Notes under the pieces: generated by a model | Told to the model about the DNA's origin: nothing | Databases searched by the model: none | Seen by the model: the letters and a program-made list of their open reading frames with translations, nothing else | Part shown: positions 8,985 to 18,675 of the stretch, piece by piece | Numbering within the stretch: the first letter of the stretch is position 1 | Layout: every line of letters begins with the position of its first letter | NCBI RefSeq assembly: GCF_003096995.1 | Contig: NZ_QENU01000007.1 | Coordinates: forward strand, 1-64,000 | Direction of reading: 5' to 3' | DNA length: 64,000 nt | Source of the DNA: Alitibacter langaaensis DSM 22999 | GTDB taxonomy: Bacteria; Pseudomonadota; Gammaproteobacteria; Enterobacterales; Pasteurellaceae | Made by a program: the position numbers and the translations under genes

Positions 8985-9081
8985 CGGCTAATTTTATCAA
9001 TTTAGGTAATAACGGTTGCAAAAGCCCCCTTTCAACTTTAAACTTTAGCGGATTTATTTTTTACTAAAGTTAGTATTATTT

Positions 9082-10050
9082 ATGACCGATCAAGAATTCA
9101 CATCAAGCACGCTCTCAGTAGGTGAACAATTCCGCCAAGCGCGTGAAAAATTAGGCTTAAGCCTTGACGAGGCTGCTCAAAAAGCAAATTTGCGGGCGAA
9201 TATTTTGGAATACATTGAAAACAATGAATTTTCCCATAAAAAAATTCCCGCAACCTTTATGAAAGGCTATGTGCGTAGTTACGCAAAATTATTGAAATTA
9301 CCCGAAAATGTCTGGACAAGCGCAGTCGGCAGTTTTGGCGATACGCCTAAACATGATTTTAATCGTACCACGCGGGCTGATCGCGTCACCAATCCCCATT
9401 CTCATCACCGTTGGGTGGGTTATTTAACCGCCTTTGTAGTAATTATTGCCTTAGGCATGACCACATTGTGGTGGTGGGAAAGTTATCAACAATCCAAAAC
9501 AGAACGTGATAATTTAGTGCAGAGTTATACGCCAACAACAGTTGAAACAGAAACAGATTCTGCAGCGAATAGCAATATTCCTACTTTAGAAGTTTCGACC
9601 AATGGAGAAGGTACGCCTGCGCCAGTGAATGCGGAAAATTCTGAACAGCCTGCTGAATCTGCTGCGTCACAATCTGCGCCAGCGGAACAATCTACATCTG
9701 CGGGACTATCTGCGTTAGCAGAACAACCTGCATCGGCAGCGACCACTGAAACCGCTCAACCTGCAGCACCAAGTGCGGTGGAAAATTCGCAAGAAACTCA
9801 ACCTGTTTCAGCAGTGAATGGCGACTTACAAATTGAAATCACCGATGCAACCAGTTGGATCAGCGTGAAAGATACGAATCGCAAAGTGCTTGCCCAAAAA
9901 GAATATAAAAAAGGTGAGATTTTAACATTCAATGCAGGGGCGCCTTATGCAGTGATTATCGGCGCGCCGGGCAATGTAAAAATTACCTATAAAGGTGAAA
10001 ATTATCCGCTCAAAGTGGACGGACGTATTGCGAAATTTAAATTACAGTAA
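9082..10050 (+). CDS. rodZ: Cytoskeleton protein RodZ
   Basis: 322 residues. An N-terminal helix-turn-helix domain of the Xre type (about 12-80) is followed by one membrane helix (about 112-134, [20 protein letters not shown]), a long Ala/Glu/Gln/Ser-rich periplasmic linker (about 150-245) and a C-terminal beta domain (DUF4115, from [15 protein letters not shown]). RodZ anchors MreB filaments to the inner membrane and controls rod shape. It lies directly ahead of ispG, as in E. coli. Confidence 0.88.
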   Translation: MTDQEFTSSTLSVGEQFRQAREKLGLSLDEAAQKANLRANILEYIENNEFSHKKIPATFMKGYVRSYAKLLKLPENVWTSAVGSFGDTPKHDFNRTTRADRVTNPHSHHRWVGYLTAFVVIIALGMTTLWWWESYQQSKTERDNLVQSYTPTTVETETDSAANSNIPTLEVSTNGEGTPAPVNAENSEQPAESAASQSAPAEQSTSAGLSALAEQPASAATTETAQPAAPSAVENSQETQPVSAVNGDLQIEITDATSWISVKDTNRKVLAQKEYKKGEILTFNAGAPYAVIIGAPGNVKITYKGENYPLKVDGRIAKFKLQ

Positions 10051-10055
10051 AAACG

Positions 10056-11168
10056 ATGTCAGCATTTAAACCAACTATTAAACGTCGTGAATCGACAAAA
10101 ATTTATGTAGGCAATGTGCCCATTGGTGGCGATGCCCCTATTGCCGTGCAGTCTATGACCAATACTCGCACGACAGATGTGGAAGCGACAGTAGCACAAA
10201 TTAAAGCACTTGAGCGAGTGGGGGCAGATATTGTCCGCGTTTCAGTGCCAACAATGGAAGCGGCAGAAGCATTTAAGTTGATCAAGCAACAAACTAGTGT
10301 GCCGTTGGTGGCGGATATTCATTTTGATTATCGCATTGCCTTAAAGGTGGCGGAGTATGGCGTAGATTGCTTGCGTATTAATCCCGGCAATATTGGGCGT
10401 GAAGACCGTATTCGTGCGGTGGTGGATTGTGCGAAAGATAAAAATATCCCTATTCGCATCGGTATTAATGCGGGATCGCTGGAAAAAGATTTACAAGAAA
10501 AATATGGCGAGCCAACGCCTGAAGCTTTGCTTGAAAGTGCATTGCGCCATGTGGAAATTTTAGATCGCCTTAACTTTGACCAATTTAAAGTGAGCGTTAA
10601 AGCTTCAGATGTTTTTTTAGCGGTGGAAAGCTATCGTTTATTAGCCAAAGCCATTAAACACCCCTTGCATTTAGGCATTACCGAAGCAGGTGGTGCGCGC
10701 GCGGGCAGCGTTAAAAGTGCGGTCGGTTTGGGAATGCTTTTAGCTGAAGGGATCGGCGATACATTACGCATTTCTCTCGCCGCCGATCCAGTGGAAGAAG
10801 TCAAAGTCGGTTTTGATATTTTAAAATCCTTGCGTATTCGTTCCCGTGGCATTAACTTCATTGCCTGCCCAACCTGTTCTCGTCAAGAATTTGATGTGAT
10901 CGGCACGGTAAACGCCCTAGAACAACGCCTTGAAGATATTACGACGCCAATGGATGTTTCTATTATTGGCTGTGTGGTGAATGGACCGGGCGAAGCCTTA
11001 GTTTCTGATTTAGGGGTGACAGGCGGCAATAAAAAAAGCGGTTATTATCTTGATGGCGAACGCCAAAAAGAGCGTTTTGATAACCAAGATATTATCGATC
11101 AATTAGAAGCCAAAATTCGTGCAAAAGTGGCGATGAAAGAGCAACGGATTGAAGTGTTCCCTGGTTAA
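10056..11168 (+). CDS. ispG: 4-hydroxy-3-methylbut-2-en-1-yl diphosphate synthase IspG
   Basis: 370 residues, the usual length. The N-terminal TIM barrel has the [12 protein letters not shown] and DIHFDYR segments. The C-terminal half carries the iron-sulfur ligands in ACPTCSRQ and [12 protein letters not shown]. It makes HMBPP from ME-cPP in the non-mevalonate isoprenoid pathway. It starts six bases after the rodZ stop, so the two are co-transcribed. Confidence 0.93.
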   Translation: MSAFKPTIKRRESTKIYVGNVPIGGDAPIAVQSMTNTRTTDVEATVAQIKALERVGADIVRVSVPTMEAAEAFKLIKQQTSVPLVADIHFDYRIALKVAEYGVDCLRINPGNIGREDRIRAVVDCAKDKNIPIRIGINAGSLEKDLQEKYGEPTPEALLESALRHVEILDRLNFDQFKVSVKASDVFLAVESYRLLAKAIKHPLHLGITEAGGARAGSVKSAVGLGMLLAEGIGDTLRISLAADPVEEVKVGFDILKSLRIRSRGINFIACPTCSRQEFDVIGTVNALEQRLEDITTPMDVSIIGCVVNGPGEALVSDLGVTGGNKKSGYYLDGERQKERFDNQDIIDQLEAKIRAKVAMKEQRIEVFPG

Positions 11169-11219
11169 ATTTGTAGCGATAAACTGAACTGTTCGCTTAT
11201 TGAACGAAAAGGATAAAAA

Positions 11220-12491
11220 GTGGCAAATATTATTAAAGCAATTCGCGGAATGAATGACACTGCACCAACTGAAACGCCCTTGTGGCAATGGGTTGAGGGC
11301 AAAGTGCGGTCAGTTTTGGCAAATTATGGTTATTCAGAAGTGCGTATGCCAATTGTGGAAAGCACGCCTTTATTTGCTCGTGCGATTGGTGAAGTGACCG
11401 ATGTCGTCTCTAAAGAAATGTACACGTTCTGGGATAATGATGAACAATTAACCTTGCGCCCAGAAGGCACAGCAGGTTGTGTGCGTGCAGCCATCGAAAA
11501 TGGCTGGAGCTATAACAATGAGCAACGTTTATGGTATATGGGACCAATGTTCCGCCATGAGCGACCACAAAAAGGGCGTTATCGCCAATTCCACCAAGCG
11601 GGTGTAGAAATTTTTGGTATTGCCAATCCAGAAATTGACGCGGAGTTAATTATTTTAACCGCGCGTCTATGGAAAGAATTAGGCATTGACAAAGATGTCA
11701 CCTTGCAACTTAATTCTATTGGTTCTCTACAAGCGCGAGCGAATTACCGTTCTGCGCTAGTGGAATTTTTGCAAAATCACACCGTACTTTTAAGCGATGA
11801 AGAAAAAGAGCGCTTGGTCAAAAATCCATTGCGCATTTTGGATACGAAAAATCCCGAATTACAAAAAGTTCTCGATGACGCACCAAAATTATTGGATTAT
11901 TTAGATGACGACAGCCGTGCGCATTTTGCCCAATTATGTGCGCTGCTAGACAGCGTAGGCATCGCTTATGAGATTAACCCGAAACTGGTACGCGGTTTGG
12001 ATTACTACAACAAAACGGTATTTGAATGGGTAACAACCGCGCTAGGGGCGCAAGGCACAGTTTGTGGCGGTGGACGCTATGACGGCTTAGTGGAGCAACT
12101 TGGCGGGCACGCAACGCCGGGCGTTGGTTTTGCGATGGGCTTAGAGCGTTTAGTGCTGCTAGTGCAAGAAGTAAACAAAAACATTCAGCTGCCAAGTGCG
12201 GTTGATATTTATCTTGTTTTTGCAGGCGAAGGCACAACAGTGGCCGCATTCCAATTAGCGGAAAAACTTCGTTCAGAATTACCGCACTTGCGCATTATGA
12301 CACATTGCTCAGGCGGAAATTTCAAAAAACAATTTAAACGTGCAGATAAAAGCGGCGCTAAATTTGCCCTTGTTGTAGGGGAAAGCGAAGTTCAAAATGG
12401 GCAAGTCGTAGTAAAAGATTTGCTTGGTGGTACAGAACAGCAAACTGTTGATATGGCAAATGTTGTAGCATATTTGCAAAATAAATTTTAA
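11220..12491 (+). CDS. hisS: Histidyl-tRNA synthetase
   Basis: 423 residues, started at GTG 11220 with an AAGGA site upstream. Class II synthetase motifs are visible: motif 1 with the conserved Pro ([11 protein letters not shown]), motif 2 ([17 protein letters not shown]), the histidine-specific [15 protein letters not shown] loop and motif 3 ([11 protein letters not shown]). The C-terminal anticodon-binding domain follows. It charges tRNA-His. Confidence 0.93.
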   Translation: MANIIKAIRGMNDTAPTETPLWQWVEGKVRSVLANYGYSEVRMPIVESTPLFARAIGEVTDVVSKEMYTFWDNDEQLTLRPEGTAGCVRAAIENGWSYNNEQRLWYMGPMFRHERPQKGRYRQFHQAGVEIFGIANPEIDAELIILTARLWKELGIDKDVTLQLNSIGSLQARANYRSALVEFLQNHTVLLSDEEKERLVKNPLRILDTKNPELQKVLDDAPKLLDYLDDDSRAHFAQLCALLDSVGIAYEINPKLVRGLDYYNKTVFEWVTTALGAQGTVCGGGRYDGLVEQLGGHATPGVGFAMGLERLVLLVQEVNKNIQLPSAVDIYLVFAGEGTTVAAFQLAEKLRSELPHLRIMTHCSGGNFKKQFKRADKSGAKFALVVGESEVQNGQVVVKDLLGGTEQQTVDMANVVAYLQNKF

Positions 12492-12501
12492 GGATTGAAA
12501 A

Positions 12502-13113
12502 ATGGCATTAACGAGTTTTGAAGAACAAGAAATTAACGAAATTAAATCATGGTGGAGTGAAAACTACAAAACCATTATTGCAGTGTTAATCTTAGCATTG
12601 GCTGGCTCATGGGGTTGGCATTATTGGCAAGCGCACCAAGTGAATAAAGCGCAAGCAATGTCAACGGAATACGATAACATTATTTTGAGCAATCATTCGG
12701 TTGATATAAAAAATGCAGAAATTGATATTTTCGTAAAAGATAATAGCAAAACTGCTTATGCCACTTTAGCCTTACTCGAAAAAGCCAAAGTTGCCACCGA
12801 GGCGAAAGATTATTCGCTAGCGGCTACCGCATTACAGCAAGCGATACAGGAATCGCCCGATGAAATTCTCGCTTCTCTTGCGGCAATTCGTTTAGCAAAT
12901 GTTCAAATTCAATTAAAAGATACCGATGCAGCGTTGGCTACATTAAACCAAGTGAAAGATCCTACTTGGGAAGCGCGCAAATTATTACTTATCGGCGACA
13001 TTCAAGCGACTAAAGGCGATAAAACTGCTGCCCAAACAAGTTATGAGCAAGCACAGAAAAATTCCACCCCATTAGAACAACAATGGCTACAAGTGCGGTT
13101 AAATAATTTATAA
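12502..13113 (+). CDS. yfgM: YfgM, ancillary SecYEG translocon subunit
   Basis: 203 residues. A short cytoplasmic N-terminus (SFEEQEINEIKSWWSENY) is followed by one membrane helix (about 25-42) and a periplasmic TPR-like domain. YfgM binds the SecYEG translocon and passes clients to periplasmic chaperones. The gene follows hisS by ten bases as in E. coli; the usual next gene bamB is not here, since a terminator and a convergent operon come next. Confidence 0.82.
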   Translation: MALTSFEEQEINEIKSWWSENYKTIIAVLILALAGSWGWHYWQAHQVNKAQAMSTEYDNIILSNHSVDIKNAEIDIFVKDNSKTAYATLALLEKAKVATEAKDYSLAATALQQAIQESPDEILASLAAIRLANVQIQLKDTDAALATLNQVKDPTWEARKLLLIGDIQATKGDKTAAQTSYEQAQKNSTPLEQQWLQVRLNNL

Positions 13114-13129
13114 TTTTCAATGTATAGCA

Positions 13130-13161
13130 AAAGGCAAATCAATCAGGATTTGCCTTTTTTG
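13130..13161 (+). terminator. Terminator behind yfgM
   Basis: AAGGCAAATC at 13131-13140 pairs with GATTTGCCTT at 13147-13156 and is followed by six Ts. It ends the ispG-hisS-yfgM transcript. Confidence 0.85.
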
Positions 13162-13249
13162 TTAGCATTTTATTGCCATGAGCCTGATAAATTACTGATT
13201 CGATGTTAAAAGTGCGGTCAAAAATAGATAAATTTTTGTAAAATGAGCT

Positions 13250-13280
13250 AAGAAAAAAGGCTTGGATTTCCCAAGCCTTT
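13250..13280 (-). terminator. Terminator of the seven-gene 13286-20033 operon
   Basis: AAAGGCTTGG at 13256-13265 pairs with CCAAGCCTTT at 13271-13280. On the minus strand a T run follows. It lies six bases behind the M20 hydrolase stop. Confidence 0.85.
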
Positions 13281-13285
13281 GGTGT

Positions 13286-14452
13286 TTATTGCGCTTGTTT
13301 CGCTAAATATGCGAAAGCTAATTCAGCTAAATAATTAGCTGTTGGGAAGAGTGCTTTATCATCGACACGGAATTTCGGGTGGTGAAGTGCATATGGTCCG
13401 CCTGAACCTACCATTACAAATACTCCTGGAATTTCACGTTGATAGAAGGCAAAATCTTCACCAATAGGGCTTGCTTCCACTAATTTGGCTTCAAATCCAT
13501 TTTCACGAGCGATATTGAGTGTAAAATCAACCCATTCTGGTGCATTCATCACTGATGGTGGGCCTGCGTGCCAGAAAAATTCAATCTCAGCAGCAAAGGC
13601 TGTTTTTACACCATTCACAATAGCTCGGAAACGTTGTTCAATTAGCTCGCGCACTTCTTGGCTAAATGTACGCACCGTGCCTTCAAGATACGCATTATCT
13701 GGGATAACATTCCATGTTGAGCCACTATGCACTTGAGTAATGGAAACTACCGCATTTTCGTGCGATGGTGAGTTACGGCTAATAATCGATTGCACCATAT
13801 TAATTAAATGCGACAAGATAATAATTGGGTCATTACCATCATGAGGGCGTGCCGCGTGCGCGCCTTTGGCATTGATCTTGATCTCAAAACGATCCACACC
13901 CGCAGTTAAGGCGTTAGGCTTGGTGCCCAATGTTCCCACAGGTAAAGTAGGATCGTTGTGAATACCAAAAATAACTTCTACATCTTTCAGCACGCCCGTA
14001 TTGACCACGTCAATCGCACCCAATCCCGTTTCTTCCGCGGCTTGGAATAAAATTCGTACCGTTCCTTGGAGTTCCGCTTGTTTGAGTTTTAATAAAATAG
14101 CGGCACCTAATGCGGCAGACATGTGGAAGTCATGCCCGCAAGCGTGCATACAGCCTGAATTTTTAGAAATGTAATCGACTTCCGCTTCTTCAAGAATAGG
14201 GAGCGCATCGATATCTGAACGTAACACAACCGTTTTTCCTGGTTTGCCACCTTTAATTTCAGCGACTAAGCCAGTTTTTAATGGTAGATCTAAAATGTCG
14301 ATACCGTGTTTTTCTAATTCAGCACGCAATACTTTAGTTGTTTCAAATTCTTCATTTGAAAGCTCTGGGTGTTGATGACGCTCGCGGCGAAATGCCGTAA
14401 GAAAATCGGCGAGTTGTTGGTTGTCTTTAATAATGCTGTCTAATGTCTTCAT
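13286..14452 (-). CDS. M20 family amidohydrolase, YxeP-like (probable N-acetylcysteine deacetylase)
   Basis: 388 residues, M20D peptidase/amidohydrolase. Metal-binding motifs are in order: SDIDALP, CMHACGHDFHMSAALG, the catalytic EE in QAAEETGLGA, and the late His in PYALHHPKFRVDD. The dimerisation domain is in the middle (from about 180). It is the last gene of the operon and its start overlaps the stop of the MmgE/PrpD gene (ATGA). In Bacillus subtilis the homologous YxeP removes the acetyl group from N-acetylcysteine in S-(2-succino)cysteine breakdown; that role here is inferred from the whole gene set. A generic hippurate or N-acyl amino acid hydrolase is the alternative. Confidence 0.75.
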   Translation of the reverse strand: MKTLDSIIKDNQQLADFLTAFRRERHQHPELSNEEFETTKVLRAELEKHGIDILDLPLKTGLVAEIKGGKPGKTVVLRSDIDALPILEEAEVDYISKNSGCMHACGHDFHMSAALGAAILLKLKQAELQGTVRILFQAAEETGLGAIDVVNTGVLKDVEVIFGIHNDPTLPVGTLGTKPNALTAGVDRFEIKINAKGAHAARPHDGNDPIIILSHLINMVQSIISRNSPSHENAVVSITQVHSGSTWNVIPDNAYLEGTVRTFSQEVRELIEQRFRAIVNGVKTAFAAEIEFFWHAGPPSVMNAPEWVDFTLNIARENGFEAKLVEASPIGEDFAFYQREIPGVFVMVGSGGPYALHHPKFRVDDKALFPTANYLAELAFAYLAKQAQ

Positions 14453-15783
14453 AGTATGTCTTTGTATTGATTAATAAAATGATATAAATTGCTTTCCAAT
14501 TTAAATGTTTGAAGCGATGCAAAAAAACGCTGACTTAAGTCATCATTTTGTATTGCATTCGCCAGTTTTTCATAAAGCTCTCGCTCAGAATAAGGTTTTT
14601 TCGGGCTGCCTTTGGGATGTTCGACACAATGTTGTAAAATCTCGCCATTTTTTAACCGCACTTTTACTGCACCAAAACGCTGTGAACTTTCGCCATAAGT
14701 GCGGTCAATTTTCTGCATTATTTTTTGTATATGCAGTGGTATGGGATTTGTCGTAAATGCGTGAGCATCTAAGGGTTCATTGCACAAAATTTTCGCCACA
14801 ATATATTCAGCCGAGAAACGCCCTTTAACTTGAGTTTCTGGCTGAGTATAAATCAGCGCCGCATCGCCCTTGGGATTAAATTGTAGCTTGATTTTGTCAA
14901 TTTCATCAGGATTGATTTGGGGCTGTAAAATGCTTGCGGCATCAGCCACCGTTGCTGCGGCGGAGCAAAAATTATAGGTTTTAAACCATAACCCGGGCTC
15001 AACGATTTTCCAACTTTGCCCCCAGTTCTGAATATCCAAAATGCTTTGAGCATTGCCATATACTGCCATAAATCCCATTTTTTCATCAAGAAAATCTGCT
15101 TGTGCAGTTAATCCATGTTTTAATATTTCTATGGTTTGAATAGCCGATTGTGCGGCTAAACCTGCGTGCAAAGGCTTAATTGGCGTCCCGAACATTAAGC
15201 GTAAACCTGCAGTTTGCGTAGCGGTTAAAGCTAGCGCTTGCTCAAGAAAATCATATTGATGTAAATAACAAATAGCCGCAACTGCGCCAATGCCGCCAAG
15301 GGTTCCAGTTGGATGAAAACCTTGATTATAATGCGTAGGGTTTAATGCCACACCCAAACGCGCCATAATTTCTACGCCTATCACATAAGCCGTGAGAAAG
15401 CGCTGGCTATTAAGTGCGGTCAAATTTTCCGATGTTTTTGCCATATTAATACTGGCGAAAAGTGCTGATAAAATAACCGCACTTGGATGCCCCCGCACTT
15501 CTGCGTGAACATCGTCATAATCAAGAAAATGCGCCTGAAAGCCATTAAATAATGCAGCTTGCCGCGCTGTGGCCGCTTGTTTTTGTCCAATTAGCCATGA
15601 AGTTGCATTGCCGCCCTCATCGGAAATCCATTGTTTAAGCTGTTGAATTTCTAATTCATTTTTCGATGTTAAAATGCAAGCGAAATAATCAGTGAGTGCT
15701 TGGGTAGCAATTGTTAGCACACGCTCATCAGTGATGAGCGGTGTTGTCATAATTTGTTGCACTAACGTTTTGGTTGCTGTCAT
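14449..15783 (-). CDS. MmgE/PrpD family protein, YxeQ-like (possible epimerase)
   Basis: 444 residues of the MmgE/PrpD fold, recognised from NGFQAHFLDYDDVHAEVRGHPSAVILSA, the GFHPTGTLGGIGA loop and LWFKTYNFCSAA. Family members include 2-methylcitrate dehydratase and iminodisuccinate epimerase. Two facts argue against a methylcitrate role: no prpBC genes are nearby, and the operon otherwise handles an amino-acid derivative. YxeQ of the Bacillus succinocysteine operon belongs to this family and its reaction is not settled. I infer epimerisation of the succinyl carbon, by analogy with iminodisuccinate epimerase. It overlaps the ATPase gene by one base. Confidence 0.7.
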   Translation of the reverse strand: MTATKTLVQQIMTTPLITDERVLTIATQALTDYFACILTSKNELEIQQLKQWISDEGGNATSWLIGQKQAATARQAALFNGFQAHFLDYDDVHAEVRGHPSAVILSALFASINMAKTSENLTALNSQRFLTAYVIGVEIMARLGVALNPTHYNQGFHPTGTLGGIGAVAAICYLHQYDFLEQALALTATQTAGLRLMFGTPIKPLHAGLAAQSAIQTIEILKHGLTAQADFLDEKMGFMAVYGNAQSILDIQNWGQSWKIVEPGLWFKTYNFCSAAATVADAASILQPQINPDEIDKIKLQFNPKGDAALIYTQPETQVKGRFSAEYIVAKILCNEPLDAHAFTTNPIPLHIQKIMQKIDRTYGESSQRFGAVKVRLKNGEILQHCVEHPKGSPKKPYSERELYEKLANAIQNDDLSQRFFASLQTFKLESNLYHFINQYKDIL

Positions 15784-16541
15784 TAGATATAAAATTCAAT
15801 GGGATCGCCAAATTGACGCACAAAACGTTTTGTTTGTTCTTGTTGTGGTTGATCTATAACTTGTCTAGCAGGGCCTTGCTCAACAATATTGCCGCCAGCC
15901 ATAAATACCACACGATCCGCCACATTTTTTGCGAACTCCATCTCATGGGTCACAATCACCATAGTGATTTTTTGTTTAGCGAGTTGCTGAATCACTTGTA
16001 ACACTTCGTTCACACGCTCTGGATCTAACGCAGATGTGGGTTCATCAAACAATAATACTTTGGGTTTCACTGCAAGGGCACGAGCGATAGCAACGCGTTG
16101 TTGTTGTCCACCCGATAGCGTGATTGGATATTGGTGCGCCTGTTGTTCTAACCCAACTTGTTTGAGCAGTGATAAACCTAATGCTTTTGCCTCATTTTTA
16201 TTTAGCCCTTGTGTCACAACAGGCGAAAGCGTAATGTTTTCAAGTGCGGTTTTATTTTTGAATAAATTATAACTTTGGAAAACCATTGCCGATTGATGAC
16301 GTAGCGCGCTTTCTTCTTTGCGGCTATGCTGTTTTACATCAAGGGATACATCCGCAATGCTAATATGGCCACTATCGGGCTTTTCTAATAAATTTAGGCA
16401 GCGTAAAAGTGTGGATTTCCCCGAACCAGATGGGCCAATAATTGCAACCACTTCCCCTTCGTTAATAGTTAAATCAATTTCTTTCAACACAACATTGGAG
16501 CCAAAGGATTTTGTGAGTTTTTCGACTTTAATCATTTCCAT
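15783..16541 (-). CDS. Amino-acid ABC transporter ATP-binding protein, YxeO/TcyC-like
   Basis: 252 residues. Walker A GPSGSGKST, signature [15 protein letters not shown], Walker [15 protein letters not shown] and switch VTHE are all present. It belongs to the polar amino-acid importers. GGAG precedes the ATG at the right distance. It works with the permease and binding protein of the same operon; by context the substrate is a cysteine derivative. Confidence 0.85.
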   Translation of the reverse strand: MEMIKVEKLTKSFGSNVVLKEIDLTINEGEVVAIIGPSGSGKSTLLRCLNLLEKPDSGHISIADVSLDVKQHSRKEESALRHQSAMVFQSYNLFKNKTALENITLSPVVTQGLNKNEAKALGLSLLKQVGLEQQAHQYPITLSGGQQQRVAIARALAVKPKVLLFDEPTSALDPERVNEVLQVIQQLAKQKITMVIVTHEMEFAKNVADRVVFMAGGNIVEQGPARQVIDQPQQEQTKRFVRQFGDPIEFYI

Positions 16542-16550
16542 TTTATTCTC

Positions 16551-17222
16551 CTAGCGTTTGTATGCGGCTGAAAGTTTGGTTTCAAGGATTTTTTGTCCCC
16601 AAGAATAGAGGATAACCACAAGCCAATAGACAATACCCACGGCAAGATAGGTTTCAAAGAATTTGTATGATTCTACGGTCATCAGTTTTGCTGCGGATAA
16701 TAATTCGGGTACGCCGACGAAAAATGCCACTGAGGAATCTTTTAATAGGGAGATAAACATATTTCCTGTGCCAGGCAAGGCATTCACAAAGGCTTGTGGC
16801 AAGACCACATGACGATAAATCTGGATCTGGCTTAAACCCACTGCAATGCCCGCTTCTTTTTGACCTGCATCGACAGATTCTAATGCGGCGCGGAAAATTT
16901 CAGCTAAATAAGCGGAATATTTTAAGGCAAAACAAATAATGGCTGCTGTTAGCGCAGGCACGCCCACCATCGCAGGCACGATTTGGGGCGAACCATAATA
17001 GACTAAAAATAATAAGACAACCGATGGCATACTGCGAAATAAAGAAATATAAACGGCAAGTATTTGATCGATAATGGCATAGCGTTGTATGCGAATAAGC
17101 GCGATGCATAAGCCAAAAATAATGGCGACTAAAATTGATACCACTGAAATTAATAATGTGGTTGGTAAATAGCCAATAATTTCAGGAAATACGCTTAGAA
17201 AATAAGAAAAATCAAAGTTCAT
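16551..17222 (-). CDS. Amino-acid ABC transporter permease, YxeN/TcyB-like
   Basis: 223 residues from the ATG at 17222 (MNFDFSYFLSVF), which has AGGA upstream; a longer frame would read into the palindromic repeat next door and is rejected. About five membrane helices and an EAA loop (KEAGIAVGLSQIQIYRHVVLPQ). A single permease type is present, so the channel is probably a homodimer. Confidence 0.85.
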   Translation of the reverse strand: MNFDFSYFLSVFPEIIGYLPTTLLISVVSILVAIIFGLCIALIRIQRYAIIDQILAVYISLFRSMPSVVLLFLVYYGSPQIVPAMVGVPALTAAIICFALKYSAYLAEIFRAALESVDAGQKEAGIAVGLSQIQIYRHVVLPQAFVNALPGTGNMFISLLKDSSVAFFVGVPELLSAAKLMTVESYKFFETYLAVGIVYWLVVILYSWGQKILETKLSAAYKR

Positions 17223-17231
17223 AAATTGTCC

Positions 17232-17296
17232 TGTAGGGTGCGCTTGCCCACGCACTGAATCTAAATAAAATGGTGCGTTAGTAAACGCACCCTACA
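17232..17296. repeat. 65-bp palindromic MITE-like repeat inside the operon
   Basis: Perfect 11-bp terminal inverted repeats TGTAGGGTGCG (17232-17242) and CGCACCCTACA (17286-17296), with a second GGTGCGTT/AACGCACC pairing inside. It lies between the permease start and the binding-protein stop. The form is that of a small mobile or REP-like repeat. It can fold as a hairpin in the operon mRNA. Confidence 0.7.
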
Positions 17297-17314
17297 AAAG
17301 CGATCATTACAAAA

Positions 17315-18118
17315 TTACTGCTCTGGCGTGGTAATATCCGCACCATAGTATTTTTCAGAAAGGGCTTTGATTGTGCCGTTTTCTTTCAATTTTGTGATGA
17401 CTTGGTCGAATTCATTACGCAATTTTTCGCCTTGTTCTGTTTTGGCGAAAGCAAAGCCGACTTCTTCAATGACCAACGGTTTATCAACTAATTTAAATGG
17501 AAGATTACCACGTTTAATTTCAGCCAATAAAATTGGTTTTGAGTTAATGTAGCCGTCCACACGTTTAAATTCTAAATCTTTCATCGCCCCATCACGCGTT
17601 TCGTAAGTTTTTACGTTCACTTCTTTGTTAGGGAATTGTTTTTCTAGGTTTTTAATATGGTTTGAGCCTAATACGCCAGAAATCGTTTTGCCGTGTAAAT
17701 CCGCAAAGGTATTGATATCTTTGTTATCAATGTGCGTCACAATTTGGCTACCATAATAGCTATACGGCTGTGTGAAGTTATATTTGGCTTTACGAGCTTC
17801 AGTCATGGCAACAGCATTGGCTACGGTGTCTAAACGGCCCGCATCTAATTGCCCCATTAAGCCAGCAAATTCTGCTGTTGTCCATTCCACTTTATAGCCT
17901 AATTCTTTGGCGATGGCTTCCGCAGTTTCTACATCAAAGCCGACTAATTTTCCGTCTTGTTTAAAGCCATTAGGGTAACTTTGCCCTGTTGTGCCAATGC
18001 GTAAAACTTTTTCAGCACCTGTCGTGTCAGCTTGATTAGCTGCTTGCTTTTCACCACAGCCAAATAAGGCGATAGAGCTGAAAAGTGCGGTCAAAATAGT
18101 AAGAGTTTTTAATTTCAT
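17315..18118 (-). CDS. Amino-acid ABC transporter substrate-binding lipoprotein, YxeM/TcyA-like
   Basis: 267 residues from the ATG at 18118. Lipoprotein signal with lipobox LFGC (Cys at about 21), then a class-3 solute-binding domain (VLRIGTTGQSYPNGF, LVGFDVETAEAIAKELGY, GRLDTVANAVAMTEAR). It captures the substrate outside the inner membrane. By homology to cystine and succinocysteine binding proteins and by the operon, a sulfur-containing amino acid is the likely ligand. Confidence 0.82.
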   Translation of the reverse strand: MKLKTLTILTALFSSIALFGCGEKQAANQADTTGAEKVLRIGTTGQSYPNGFKQDGKLVGFDVETAEAIAKELGYKVEWTTAEFAGLMGQLDAGRLDTVANAVAMTEARKAKYNFTQPYSYYGSQIVTHIDNKDINTFADLHGKTISGVLGSNHIKNLEKQFPNKEVNVKTYETRDGAMKDLEFKRVDGYINSKPILLAEIKRGNLPFKLVDKPLVIEEVGFAFAKTEQGEKLRNEFDQVITKLKENGTIKALSEKYYGADITTPEQ

Positions 18119-18129
18119 AGCATTTCCTT

Positions 18130-18675
18130 TTAGTTCGTAAATTTTGTTCGATTTGGATTGTGTTTTTTCCACAATGCAAACAGTTCATGATTTAAAATTT
18201 TACGGTAATAAATTGTGGTGTGATCTGGGGTTAAATCCGCACGGCCCACTTCTTCAAAACCATAGTGAATATAAAATTGTGATAACCACGGGTGATTTGC
18301 TGCCGTCCCGAGGGTGACAAAGGGAACATTGAGCTGTTTAATTAACACTTCTCGCTCAACCCAAGCAAGCATTTTTGCCGCTAAACCCTGTTTTTTGTAG
18401 TCAGGCGATGTGGCAACCCAACCAATGTGTGGCACACCGTATGGACCTGGGTTATTGCCCCAAGGCAGACGTAAACTAATCGTGCAAGCAAGTTTGTTAT
18501 CAATAAATAAACCGTAAGCAAAATTGGTTTTTAAGTGGGTTTCAATGCTTGTAAGATCCGCTGTTGCTGCGGCAAAGTTAATCCCCAATGCAGTTACGGG
18601 CTTATAGGCTTTATGTACCAAGTTTTGATACTCAACGGCATCAAGTGCGGTCAGTTTTCGGTATATTTCTGCCAT
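18130..18675 (-). CDS. GNAT N-acetyltransferase, YxeL-like
   Basis: 181 residues of the GNAT fold. The acetyl-CoA site is in the segment VATSPDYKKQGLAAKMLAWVE and a late YIHYGFEEVGR strand. The start overlaps the lyase stop (TAATG). In Bacillus the YxeL protein acetylates the amino group of S-(2-succino)cysteine as the first step of its disposal, and I infer the same here from the surrounding genes. Confidence 0.72.
   Translation of the reverse strand: MAEIYRKLTALDAVEYQNLVHKAYKPVTALGINFAAATADLTSIETHLKTNFAYGLFIDNKLACTISLRLPWGNNPGPYGVPHIGWVATSPDYKKQGLAAKMLAWVEREVLIKQLNVPFVTLGTAANHPWLSQFYIHYGFEEVGRADLTPDHTTIYYRKILNHELFALWKKHNPNRTKFTN

Noticed and set aside
17223-17255. Longer N-terminus for the ABC permease
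   Set aside because: The extra codons lie in the 65-bp palindromic repeat and the inner ATG has a proper ribosome site.
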